The notes under the pieces: model-generated
The model's database searches: none
Told to the model about the DNA's origin: nothing
What the model saw: only the letters and a program-made list of their open reading frames with translations
Made by a program: the position numbers and the translations under genes
Source: an uncultured Maribacter sp.
Lineage (GTDB): Bacteria; Bacteroidota; Bacteroidia; Flavobacteriales; Flavobacteriaceae
Reading direction: 5' to 3'
Assembly: GCF_947500405.1 (NCBI RefSeq)
Contig: NZ_CANMRY010000011.1
Location: forward strand, 1 to 64,000
DNA: 64,000 nucleotides
Shown here: piece after piece, positions 31,600 through 39,601 of the stretch
Position numbering within the stretch: position 1 is the first letter of the stretch
How the letters are laid out: each line of letters starts with the position of its first letter

Positions 31600-32490
31600 T
31601 TATTTTTTTCCTCTAGGATGCGCTTTAGAATGTACTTTTTTTAATTCTTCTATACCATTGTGGGTATACACTTGGGTAGATGCCAAGCTTGAGTGACCAA
31701 GTAATTCTTTTACCGCATTTAAATCTGCGCCTTTATTTAGCAAATGTGTTGCAAATGTGTGCCTTAATATATGCGGACTCTTTTTTACCTTAGAAGACAC
31801 CTTACTAAAATACCCATTTATTATTCTATAAACAAAAGTTTCGTAGATTTTATTGCCCGATTTTAAAAGAAAAAGATACTCAAAATCGTTAATTTTTGTT
31901 AAAGCGCTTCTTTCTTCTATATAAGAATTAAATAACTTTTTGGTTTTTGACAACAAAGGGATTATTCTTTCTTTTTTTCTTTTTCCTAAAACCCTAAGAA
32001 CGCCTTGTTTTAAATCTAAATCTGAAAGCTTTAAATTTATTAATTCTGCTCTACGCATTCCCGTAGCATACAAGACATCTATTATTAATTTATCTCTAAT
32101 ACCTTCAAAATCCTCATTAAAAGTAATTTGCGACAACATTTTTTCCATTTCTGTTTCTGAAAACGGAACTTCTATTTTTTTTGAAACTTTTAATGCCCTA
32201 TGTTTTACTAATGGCGATTTCTTTATATCCCCTATTTTTTGCAGAAATTTATAATATGCTTTTAAAGATGCTATTTTTCTATTTATTGTTCTATTAGAAA
32301 TTTTCTTTTCACTTAAACAAACTACCCAACTACGAATAACTTTATACTCTATATGCACCACATCTGCAATAGCATATTCTTCTTCACAAAAAGATATAAA
32401 CTCCTGAATATCTTTCTTATATGCCAAAACAGTATGGACAGAATATTTTTTTTCTAATCCTAAATAGTCTAAAAAAGGAGTTAACATCAT
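31600..32490 (-). CDS. xerC: Tyrosine recombinase XerC
   Basis: 296 residues. The N-terminal SAM-like domain (YSVHTVLAYKKDIQEF) precedes the catalytic domain with the Arg of ATGMRRAELINL, the Lys in GKRKKERIIPL, the HILRHTFATH motif, GHSS and the nucleophile Tyr in STQVYTH. XerC with XerD resolves chromosome dimers at dif. The chromosomal context (rpsU-xerC-hpf-tRNA-tuf) favours the housekeeping enzyme over a phage integrase. MM at the start leaves a one-codon ambiguity. Confidence 0.95.
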   Translation of the reverse strand: MMLTPFLDYLGLEKKYSVHTVLAYKKDIQEFISFCEEEYAIADVVHIEYKVIRSWVVCLSEKKISNRTINRKIASLKAYYKFLQKIGDIKKSPLVKHRALKVSKKIEVPFSETEMEKMLSQITFNEDFEGIRDKLIIDVLYATGMRRAELINLKLSDLDLKQGVLRVLGKRKKERIIPLLSKTKKLFNSYIEERSALTKINDFEYLFLLKSGNKIYETFVYRIINGYFSKVSSKVKKSPHILRHTFATHLLNKGADLNAVKELLGHSSLASTQVYTHNGIEELKKVHSKAHPRGKK

Positions 32491-32525
32491 ACTCTCAAAG
32501 TTAGTATATAATTTAAAATTAATCC

Positions 32526-32556
32526 ATAAAAAAATCCTGCTAATAGCAGGATTTTA
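32526..32556 (-). terminator. rpsU terminator
   Basis: A nine-bp stem (32533-32541 with 32545-32553) has a 3-nt loop. It is followed by a U run on the minus strand (A run 32528-32534 on plus) and lies between the rpsU stop and the xerC start. Confidence 0.88.
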
Positions 32557-32579
32557 AATATCTAAATAGATTTACAGAC

Positions 32580-32774
32580 CTAAACTTCTTCCTGATCTCT
32601 TAAACCTTGAATATACTGAGCTTTCTGTATTTGTGCTCTACGAGCTACAGATGGCTTTGTAAATTGCTGACGCTTTCTTAATTGGCGCATTGTGCCCGTT
32701 TTATCAAACTTTCGCTTAAAACGCTTTAAAGCTCTATCTATGTTTTCTCCTTCTTTAATTGGTATAATTAACAT
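32580..32774 (-). CDS. rpsU: 30S ribosomal protein S21 (bS21)
   Basis: 64 residues, basic and helical: MLIIPIKEGENIDRALKRFK followed by RKFDKTGTMRQLRKRQQFTK. A Tyr is present at residue 54. In Flavobacterium ribosomes bS21 helps hold the 3' end of 16S rRNA (anti-Shine-Dalgarno) on the platform, with a C-terminal Tyr involved. The gene has its own promoter, an exceptional Shine-Dalgarno sequence and its own terminator, so it is probably monocistronic and autoregulated. Confidence 0.97.
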   Translation of the reverse strand: MLIIPIKEGENIDRALKRFKRKFDKTGTMRQLRKRQQFTKPSVARRAQIQKAQYIQGLRDQEEV

Positions 32775-32782
32775 ATGCTACT

Positions 32783-32789
32783 ACCTCCT
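32783..32789 (-). promoter_or_regulatory. Strong Shine-Dalgarno of rpsU
   Basis: The minus strand reads AGGAGGT 8 nt before the ATG, within GAGAGGAGGTAGTAG, a full match to the anti-SD core at ideal spacing. I saw no comparable SD at the neighbouring genes. In Flavobacterium such an SD on rpsU is known to let ribosomes lacking bS21, whose anti-SD is free, make more bS21. Confidence 0.92.
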
Positions 32790-32809
32790 CTCTTTTGTGA
32801 TTAAGGCTG

Positions 32810-32839
32810 CAAATATACTATTTATATTTACATAACAAA
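32810..32839 (-). promoter_or_regulatory. rpsU promoter
   Basis: On the minus strand TATATTTG (32817-32810) is a perfect TAnnTTTG -7 box, and TTTG (32839-32836) lies 18 bp upstream. The transcript would have a leader of about 30 nt containing the Shine-Dalgarno sequence. Confidence 0.7.
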
Positions 32840-32861
32840 CCTTATTATTATTTTATTTAAA

Positions 32862-34034
32862 TTAAACCTCCACGACGGGTTTATATGTTTTTTTATCTAT
32901 AATTATTTTTGACAATATTTCTTTTAATATTTCTGACGTTCCGCCACCTATTGGACCACACCTACTATCTCTAAGTAATCTAGCCATAGGATATTCTTCC
33001 ATAAAACCATAGCCGCCAAGCATTTGAAGACAATCATATATTACTTCATCTGCCATTTTTGTAGATAATAATTTAGACATTGTCGCTTCTTTTACTACAT
33101 ATTCTCCACGACTTAACTTATAGGTTACAGAGTAATTATACTCTTTACACATCTCCATTTCAGCAGTTCTCTCTACCATTTTATGCCTTAAAGCTTGAAA
33201 CTCATTTATTTTTTTTCCAAATGCAGTTCTTTCTGACATATAATTTATCGCATAATCTAAAGCATATTCTGCACGAGCATGTGCATTAATTGCCATAATT
33301 AAACGCTCCAAAGAAAAGTGTTGCATTATATAAGAAAAACCTTTGTCCTCTTCCCCTAATAAATTAGCCACAGGAACCTTTACATTATCAAAAGCTATTT
33401 CTCCTGTATCTGATGCTCTCCACCCTAATTTATCTAATTTAGTAGCAGAAACTCCTTGAGTATCTCGATCTACCAACAACATACTTATGCCTTTATTACC
33501 TAGTTCTGGAGAGGTCTTAGCAGCCACGACCAAATAGTCACTATAAACACCATTGGTTATAAAAGTTTTAGAACCATTTAATATATAGTAATCCCCTTTC
33601 TTTACTGCATTTGTCCTCATTCCTGAAACGTCTGACCCTCCAAAAGGTTCTGATATACACAAACAACCTATTTTATCTCCTGCTATACTAGAAGCTAAAT
33701 ATTCTTGTTTTATACGCTCATCCCCTTCTTTATTTAAATGGGTCATTGCTAAATACATATGTGCCCACATTGCGGCGGCAAAACCAACAGAATTTATTTT
33801 CTGAAGTTCCTCTAAGAAAATAACCGCATAAAATAAATCTAACTCTAAACCGCCATATTGACTAGGGTAGGTTAATCCAAAATACCCCATGTCTCCAAAT
33901 TTTTTCCAAATAAAACGGTCAATTACACCATCTTTCTCCCATTTATCTACATGAGGAACAACTTCTTTTTTTAGAAAACTTTTTAGACTCTCCCGAAATA
34001 ACTCGTGCTCTTCACTAAAATATCTTTTATCCAT
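32862..34034 (-). CDS. Acyl-CoA dehydrogenase
   Basis: 390 residues, an FAD-dependent acyl-CoA dehydrogenase: N-terminal helical domain, middle beta domain with CISEPFGGSDVSGMRT and LNGSKTFITNG, and C-terminal helical domain with QMLGGYGFMEEYPMAR. The usual catalytic Glu of the short/medium-chain enzymes is replaced by Gly in PIGGGTSEI. A Glu is instead present in FSLERLIMA (E243), the position used by long-chain and isovaleryl-CoA dehydrogenases. Substrate therefore probably branched or long-chain acyl-CoA. A single gene with no obvious operon partner. Confidence 0.93.
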   Translation of the reverse strand: MDKRYFSEEHELFRESLKSFLKKEVVPHVDKWEKDGVIDRFIWKKFGDMGYFGLTYPSQYGGLELDLFYAVIFLEELQKINSVGFAAAMWAHMYLAMTHLNKEGDERIKQEYLASSIAGDKIGCLCISEPFGGSDVSGMRTNAVKKGDYYILNGSKTFITNGVYSDYLVVAAKTSPELGNKGISMLLVDRDTQGVSATKLDKLGWRASDTGEIAFDNVKVPVANLLGEEDKGFSYIMQHFSLERLIMAINAHARAEYALDYAINYMSERTAFGKKINEFQALRHKMVERTAEMEMCKEYNYSVTYKLSRGEYVVKEATMSKLLSTKMADEVIYDCLQMLGGYGFMEEYPMARLLRDSRCGPIGGGTSEILKEILSKIIIDKKTYKPVVEV

Positions 34035-34072
34035 GCCTTAATTTACAATACAAAAAATTCTTATTTGAGTTC

Positions 34073-34080
34073 CAAATATA
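34073..34080 (-). promoter_or_regulatory. Candidate -7 box of the acyl-CoA dehydrogenase gene
   Basis: On the minus strand TATATTTG matches TAnnTTTG, about 39 nt before the ATG at 34034. The nearest TTG (34106-34104) is 23 bp upstream, slightly further than usual. Confidence 0.45.
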
Positions 34081-34246
34081 ACTTAATTTTACTAATCTCA
34101 TAACAATAAAAAGTCTTTATTTTTTATCATATCATAAGAAATATGGTAAAAAAAATAAACAATATGCAAAAATAAAAGTTTTAAAACATATAAAATTACA
34201 AATATGATAATTTTTAAACAAATACAAAGTAAGCGCTGTTTTAAAT

Positions 34247-34975
34247 TTACTTCTTAATATCCGAAGCTTTTAATACTTGGAATTTCTCTAAAAGACGATT
34301 GGCTACTTCTGGCTTTAAGCCATATACCTTATATATTTGATTATTATTGGAAAAACCTCCAAGTTTTTCCCTATACTTAACTATTCTTTTAGATAGAATT
34401 TCTCCTATCCCATATACTACTACTAAGTCTAGAGGAGTAGCTGTATTTAAATCTCTATATTCTTTAATGTAATTAGATTTTTTACTTTTTTTTAATGCAA
34501 ATGATTTCTTTATTTTTTCCTGCTTCCATTCTGGAAATTTAAAATAAGGCTCTATTTGTTTAAGAAGTGTATCTGAAATTTTGGTTACTTGCTGAAATTC
34601 TATAGCTGTATTTACATACTTATTCGTTTTTCTATAGGTGTGTAAACGATTAATTTCATCAACAGACATTCCTAATGTATATCCTTTATAGTCCGAAATA
34701 AAGTTAGGATTAAAAAGATGTATTTTGGTTTTTTTAGTAGCTACTTCTTTCTTTAAAAGGTCTATCTTATTTTGCTCTACAAGATTTAACACAAATTTAT
34801 CTTCTATAGGTTTTGCGTAATTTTTATCATACAAATAATACCCACCCTGAAGTAAAACAATAAATAATAGCAAAAAGAAAATCCCGCTTTGCTCTTGTTT
34901 AGAAAACTGCATACGGGATTTTATATTTTTCAAAATAAGAGCCTTAGAATTACAATTTAGCCTCTTTAATAACAC
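34247..34975 (-). CDS. Helix-hairpin-helix (ComEA-like) membrane-anchored protein
   Basis: Up to 242 residues with one N-terminal membrane segment (GIFFLLLFIVLLQGGYYLYD). Two helix-hairpin-helix-like stretches follow; the clearest is DLNTATPLDLVVVYGIGEIL...LGGFSNNNQIYKVYGL near the C-terminus. The family is general in Bacteroidota; DNA binding is inferred from the HhH fold and a role in DNA uptake is not shown. The longest frame overlaps the AGCS gene by 26 bp. A TTG at 34933 (giving MKNIKSRMQFSKQ) or an ATG at 34912 is a more likely start. Confidence 0.8.
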   Translation of the reverse strand: MLLKRLNCNSKALILKNIKSRMQFSKQEQSGIFFLLLFIVLLQGGYYLYDKNYAKPIEDKFVLNLVEQNKIDLLKKEVATKKTKIHLFNPNFISDYKGYTLGMSVDEINRLHTYRKTNKYVNTAIEFQQVTKISDTLLKQIEPYFKFPEWKQEKIKKSFALKKSKKSNYIKEYRDLNTATPLDLVVVYGIGEILSKRIVKYREKLGGFSNNNQIYKVYGLKPEVANRLLEKFQVLKASDIKK

Positions 34976-36536
34976 TCAGATATCTACCTAGTTCTTTTTT
35001 AACAACAGGGAATAAGAAAAATAAACCTACCATGTTAGGAAATACCATTGCAAAAATCATAGCATCAGAAAAAGCCCAAATAGATTTCATACTTGCTGCT
35101 GCTCCAATAATTATAAAAGTTAAGAATAGTAATTTATACACCATGTCTGCTGTTTTTCCTCTTCCGAATAAAAACTTCCATGATTGTAATCCATAATAAG
35201 ACCATGATATCATTGTAGAAACTGCAAATAAAACAACGGCAACAGTTAAAAACACATTAGAGTAAGGAATATACTGTGCAAATGCCATAGAGGTTATACC
35301 TGCTCCTTCATACGCCACGCCATTAATCATAACAGAACCTTCACCTCCATACTCAAAGAAGCCTCCAAAATTAAAAATAACAATTACTAAAGCTGTCATT
35401 GTACAAATTACAACGGTATCTATAAAAGGTTCTAATAATGCCACCAAACCTTCTGATGCTGAATATTTTGTCTTAACAGCAGAATGTGCTATAGAAGCAG
35501 AACCTGCCCCAGCTTCATTAGAAAAGGCAGCTCTTTTAAACCCTACCAATAACACTCCAATTAAACTACCCACTCCAATTGCAGTAGGGTTAAAAGCTTC
35601 CGATAGTATTAATGCAAAAGCATCATCTATTAAAGAGAAATTACTTAAAATTATATATAGGCATGCCAGTAAATACATTACTGCCATAAAGGGCACTACT
35701 TTCTCTGTCACTTGTGCAATTCTTTTTATACCACCTATTATAATTACACCTACTAAAATTGCTAAAACAATACCAATTATTGCTCCTGCGCTAGAACTTG
35801 TTAAGCCCATTAATTCCTTTATCACAATAGTAGCTTGGTTAGATTGTGCTGCATTACCACCACCAAAAGAACCGCCTATACAAAAAATAGCAAACATGGC
35901 TGCTGCTATTTTTCCTAAAACTGTATACCCTCTTTCTTTAAGTCCTTTACTTATATAATACATTGGGCCTCCATAAACAGTACCATCTTCTCCTACATCT
36001 CTATACTGAACTCCTAATGTACATTCTACAAATTTTGAAGACATTCCTAAGAGTCCACAAATTATCATCCAAAAAGTAGCCCCTGGGCCTCCTAATGCAA
36101 TTGCTAAGGCTACACCTGCAATATTACCATTACCTACTGTACCAGATACAGCAGTTGCTAAAGCTTGAAAATGTGTTACTTCTCCCTCTCTACTTTCATC
36201 CTCTATCGTATCTATAATATCGCCATCAATGATATTAACATCCGACTTTTCTACACCATGATGGTCTACTTCATCATACTTTCCTCTTACTACATTTATC
36301 GCTTTTCCAAAATACCTAATATTTGGAAAGCCAAAATATAAAGTAAAAAATAAAGCACTCATTACAAGTAATATTAAAACAAATGGAACACCAAATACAG
36401 GAAAGAATATTACTGCGGAAAAGAAATCGGAAACTGGTTTAAAAGCTTGGTCTATTTTTTGATCCATCCCGACCTCTTGGGCCATAGATAATAATGGTGA
36501 AAAAAAGGTAAGAAATGCCAGAAGTTTATACTTCAT
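34950..36536 (-). CDS. Sodium:alanine/glycine symporter (AGCS family)
   Basis: 528 residues, polytopic. An N-terminal signal-like segment is followed by ~10-11 membrane helices. Family motifs include GNGNIAGVALAIALGGPGATFW (in part), GGPMYYISKGL and NEAGAGSASIAHSAVKT. It imports small neutral amino acids with Na+. The N-terminal region up to VIDGDIIDTIEDESREGEVT contains a cytosolic insert of ~45 residues before the conserved core, common in Bacteroidota members. Confidence 0.94.
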   Translation of the reverse strand: MKYKLLAFLTFFSPLLSMAQEVGMDQKIDQAFKPVSDFFSAVIFFPVFGVPFVLILLVMSALFFTLYFGFPNIRYFGKAINVVRGKYDEVDHHGVEKSDVNIIDGDIIDTIEDESREGEVTHFQALATAVSGTVGNGNIAGVALAIALGGPGATFWMIICGLLGMSSKFVECTLGVQYRDVGEDGTVYGGPMYYISKGLKERGYTVLGKIAAAMFAIFCIGGSFGGGNAAQSNQATIVIKELMGLTSSSAGAIIGIVLAILVGVIIIGGIKRIAQVTEKVVPFMAVMYLLACLYIILSNFSLIDDAFALILSEAFNPTAIGVGSLIGVLLVGFKRAAFSNEAGAGSASIAHSAVKTKYSASEGLVALLEPFIDTVVICTMTALVIVIFNFGGFFEYGGEGSVMINGVAYEGAGITSMAFAQYIPYSNVFLTVAVVLFAVSTMISWSYYGLQSWKFLFGRGKTADMVYKLLFLTFIIIGAAASMKSIWAFSDAMIFAMVFPNMVGLFFLFPVVKKELGRYLSVIKEAKL

Positions 36537-36625
36537 AATATTTGAGTTATTTTTAATGAATTAATTAGTCGGCAAGCAATATCCTAAAAATTATGCCCGT
36601 AATCAAATATTATACTAAAATAATG

Positions 36626-37633
36626 TTAGACAATATGAAACATATCATTTAGTTTTTTTATTTGTTCTGGTCTTCCTAATACTATTACTTTACTTTTTGG
36701 CTGCAACTTCATATCTGCTTCTGGGTTTATAATATATTCCCCATCTGGCGCTATATAACCAATAATTGTACACCCTGTTTTTCTTCTTAAATCTAAGTCT
36801 CTCAATGAATTACAATCTACTTGATCTGCAAAGTCTTCAATTGCTACTTCCTCTAGATTAGTTGTATGTTCTCCTTCTGTAGAAAGTTTATCCATAAAGG
36901 TTATTAAATCTGGCATGACCACTAAAGATGCCATATGGTCTCCTCCAATTTTATCTGGCATTATTACCTGGTTTGCTCCTGCCAGCTGTAGTTTTTTCTG
37001 TGAGGTTACTAAAGAAGCTCTACTTATTATATATAATTTTTTATTTATTTGCCTTGCCGAAAGTACTACAAATAGGTTTGCAGCATCATCTGGAAGGGTT
37101 GCTATTAAATATTGCGCTCTATCTATTCCTGCTTCAATTAATACCTCATCATCATTTGCATCTCCTTCAATAAATAAAATATCGTCTTCATATTTTTCTA
37201 TGATTTCTTTATCTTTTTCTATTACCAAAAATGGCTTTTTATAAGCTCTTAATCTTTCTGCAGCTTGCATTCCGTTTCTACCATACCCACAAACTACCAC
37301 ATGATTAGACATTTTTTTAATAGTATTTTTCACTTTTTTCTTTTTTAAAAGTTCTTTTGAATTTCTACTTAATATATATTCCGTTATTACAGATATTGCA
37401 AAAGCAAATATAAATACACTGGAAATAATTAAAAATATTGTAAATATTTTACCATTAGCATCTAAAGGTTGTACTTCCGAAAAACCCACTGTAGTTACCG
37501 TTATTATTGTCATATAACAAGCATCTACCCATGAAAAACCAGATATATAACGGTAACCAAACACGCCAAAAACAAACACTACTAACATTAATGTTAGTGC
37601 CAAATAAAATTTAGATTTAAAAAGTTTTATCAT
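36626..37633 (-). CDS. Two-TM potassium channel with RCK (TrkA-N/TrkA-C) domain
   Basis: 335 residues: TM1 (FYLALTLMLVVFVFGVFGY), pore helix and filter VTTVGFSEV, TM2 (IFTIFLIISSVFIFAFAISVI), then an RCK NAD-binding domain with GYGRNG (~116-121) and a TrkA-C domain. The filter has TVGF instead of the usual TVGYG. It is a tetrameric ligand-gated K+ channel by family. It starts 2 bp after a PspC-domain gene, so the two are probably cotranscribed. Confidence 0.93.
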   Translation of the reverse strand: MIKLFKSKFYLALTLMLVVFVFGVFGYRYISGFSWVDACYMTIITVTTVGFSEVQPLDANGKIFTIFLIISSVFIFAFAISVITEYILSRNSKELLKKKKVKNTIKKMSNHVVVCGYGRNGMQAAERLRAYKKPFLVIEKDKEIIEKYEDDILFIEGDANDDEVLIEAGIDRAQYLIATLPDDAANLFVVLSARQINKKLYIISRASLVTSQKKLQLAGANQVIMPDKIGGDHMASLVVMPDLITFMDKLSTEGEHTTNLEEVAIEDFADQVDCNSLRDLDLRRKTGCTIIGYIAPDGEYIINPEADMKLQPKSKVIVLGRPEQIKKLNDMFHIV

Positions 37634-37635
37634 AA

Positions 37636-37863
37636 TTATAAATCAAAAACTGAAGTTCTTTTAGTGTACACTAAATCTTTAATTTTTAACCAAAAGGCAA
37701 CAAATAAATATAATGCAAAGCCAAAGCCTAGAGTAACGAAAGTTACGTATATAAATGACGTTCTTACTACTCTTGCTCTTATACCCAAACGGTCTGCAAT
37801 ACGACCACATACTTCAAAACCTCGTTTCTGGAAAAAATATAAAATTTTATAAAAAAAATTCAT
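37636..37863 (-). CDS. PspC domain-containing protein
   Basis: 75 residues with the PspC pattern: a short N-terminal helix, CGRIADRLGIRARVVRTSFIY, and a hydrophobic segment (VTFVTLGFGFALYLFVAFWL). Inner-membrane protein of the phage-shock-like family. It lies between DUF2851 (9-bp gap) and the K+ channel gene (2-bp gap) in one probable operon. Confidence 0.88.
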   Translation of the reverse strand: MNFFYKILYFFQKRGFEVCGRIADRLGIRARVVRTSFIYVTFVTLGFGFALYLFVAFWLKIKDLVYTKRTSVFDL

Positions 37864-37872
37864 GCCTTAAAA

Positions 37873-39156
37873 TTAGGTATTTCCTTTTAATAAATTTACT
37901 CCTATTGCACATTGCAAACATTTATTTTTTGTACAGTAATTATTATATAATTGCAATAAAGCTTGACTATCTTTTGCAGATGCTATAGGTACACCTCTTT
38001 TTTTAAAGTTATTTATAATAGAATTATCTTCCGTATCTATTTTTGAAATAATATTTAACAGCTCTTCATTTACATCTTTTCCAAGACTTTTTGCATAATA
38101 AAATTTAAAAGGGATAATAGTATTTATTACTATTAAATCTATAAATTTTTTAGTAATTTTCTTTTTACTTTTTTTACTTTCTTTACCAAAACTGTAGTGC
38201 GTATCCCAATATTCACTAGCATAAACAGTAAAAATGCTATACAAATCTTCTAAAGATGTTTCACTTATCAATTTTGAAAATAAATTTTGATGTTTCCCAT
38301 ACAAACTTGCAAATTGAGAAAGCCTTATTGTTGGGAAATTAGGAGGTCTAAGCTTAAAAAAGTGAGGTTTTTCTATGCCTATTTCGCTAAGTCCTAACTT
38401 ATTTTTAACAAATTCGTATTCCTTTTTTAATTTAATATAATAAACATCTACACAGTCTGTTTTTTCTAAAAGTCCTAACAAACCGTATAACACACATTCT
38501 AACTGAAAGTCATTATTCTTAAGTTTAGACACCGTAGATGAACTTAAACTCTTCTGCAAACTAAAAAAGGAATCTCCATTAATTTTTAGTCCAAAATTCT
38601 TTAAAAGCATAATAAAAAGAACATACTCCCAATCATTATTATGCTGTAACAAAAGCTCTTTTATAACTTGTGTTTTTTGCTCTAAACGTTCAAAAAATAG
38701 ACGTTCTAGCCAATTATTGGCTATAAAATCTTCTATTTCATTAATATCTTTTTCACAATTTATAAACTTAGTATTTGTAGTATTAAATAAATTCTCATAA
38801 TTTATTAAAAGCTTTTCTTCTATATAATTCTTTAACTCTAATGTTGGAATTTTACTATTATCCTTCCTAAAAACAGAAGCATCATCTTCCCAAACTACAT
38901 GAAGTATTACAGAATTATAATTATCATCTACCTCATGATTATGAGCATACCAGTCTGATGATTTTAAATGTATTTCTATATTACCAACCCACAACTGTTC
39001 TCCCACACGAACTTGCGCATTAAAAAAGTCTGGCCCTTCTTTATAATTATGTTGCCCAATTTTTACAATGGTCACTGGTATGTTATCTGTTGTTTTTAAA
39101 TTAGTTGTTGGTATTTTTTTATGTTTCCAAATAAAATGTAATAAGTCTTCTTGCAT
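37873..39156 (-). CDS. DUF2851 family protein
   Basis: 427 residues. The N-terminus (MQEDLLHFIWKHKKIP...YKEGPDFFNAQVRVG...GNIEIHLKSSDWYAH) is characteristic of DUF2851, a Bacteroidota family of unknown function. His/Asp-rich patches such as HNHEVDDNYNSVILHVVWEDD resemble a metal site. The C-terminus has a conserved Cys cluster (CTKNKCLQCAIG). It is first gene of a probable operon with pspC and the K+ channel. Confidence 0.92.
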   Translation of the reverse strand: MQEDLLHFIWKHKKIPTTNLKTTDNIPVTIVKIGQHNYKEGPDFFNAQVRVGEQLWVGNIEIHLKSSDWYAHNHEVDDNYNSVILHVVWEDDASVFRKDNSKIPTLELKNYIEEKLLINYENLFNTTNTKFINCEKDINEIEDFIANNWLERLFFERLEQKTQVIKELLLQHNNDWEYVLFIMLLKNFGLKINGDSFFSLQKSLSSSTVSKLKNNDFQLECVLYGLLGLLEKTDCVDVYYIKLKKEYEFVKNKLGLSEIGIEKPHFFKLRPPNFPTIRLSQFASLYGKHQNLFSKLISETSLEDLYSIFTVYASEYWDTHYSFGKESKKSKKKITKKFIDLIVINTIIPFKFYYAKSLGKDVNEELLNIISKIDTEDNSIINNFKKRGVPIASAKDSQALLQLYNNYCTKNKCLQCAIGVNLLKGNT

Positions 39157-39187
39157 GAATTTTAAAGTAATATCTAAGTATTGGGTA

Positions 39188-39214
39188 TAAAAAAACCCAC
39201 TTAAAAGCGGGTTT
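39188..39214 (-). terminator. Terminator after the rhodanese gene
   Basis: AAACCC/GGGTTT with inner CTT/AAG pairs and one A-C mismatch (39191-39213) is followed on the minus strand by a U run (A run at 39189-39195). It lies about 25 bp after the rhodanese stop. Confidence 0.75.
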
Positions 39215-39235
39215 AATGTACTAAAACTATTTTAT

Positions 39236-39547
39236 TTATTCGGCAACTTCACCTTCCCAATTCATAAAACCACCAACTAGGTTATACGCATTTTTTATAC
39301 CAATACTATTTAATATTGCGCAAGCTTGCCCGCTACGGTTACCAGAACGGCAATACACATAAAAGTTCTTAGTTTTATCTAACTTTTCAACTTCTGTTAA
39401 AAAATCTTGACCTAAATATATATCTATGTTTGTAGAATTTGGGATATACCCTTCTTCTACCTCTTCAGGAGTTCTTACATCTAGTATAAAAGCATTATCG
39501 TCTTTTTCTAGTTGCTCTTCCCATTCTTGTTGTGATAAATCTGCCAT
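39236..39547 (-). CDS. Rhodanese-like domain protein
   Basis: 103 residues, a single rhodanese domain: FILDVRTPEEVEEGYIPNS and the active-site loop YCRSGNRSGQA with catalytic Cys (~72). Cytosolic, with no signal peptide. Single-domain rhodaneses carry sulfane sulfur; the partner is unknown. It lies downstream of the DUF1501 gene. Confidence 0.93.
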   Translation of the reverse strand: MADLSQQEWEEQLEKDDNAFILDVRTPEEVEEGYIPNSTNIDIYLGQDFLTEVEKLDKTKNFYVYCRSGNRSGQACAILNSIGIKNAYNLVGGFMNWEGEVAE

Positions 39548-39601
39548 TTTTTACTACTTTATTTTAATACATCAAAAATACTACATTATTTAAACATTCT
39601 C

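Noticed and set aside
31600..32490. Phage or integrative-element integrase next to tRNA genes
   Set aside because: Sequence and the rpsU-hpf context fit housekeeping XerC; no att duplication or phage genes are seen near the tRNAs.
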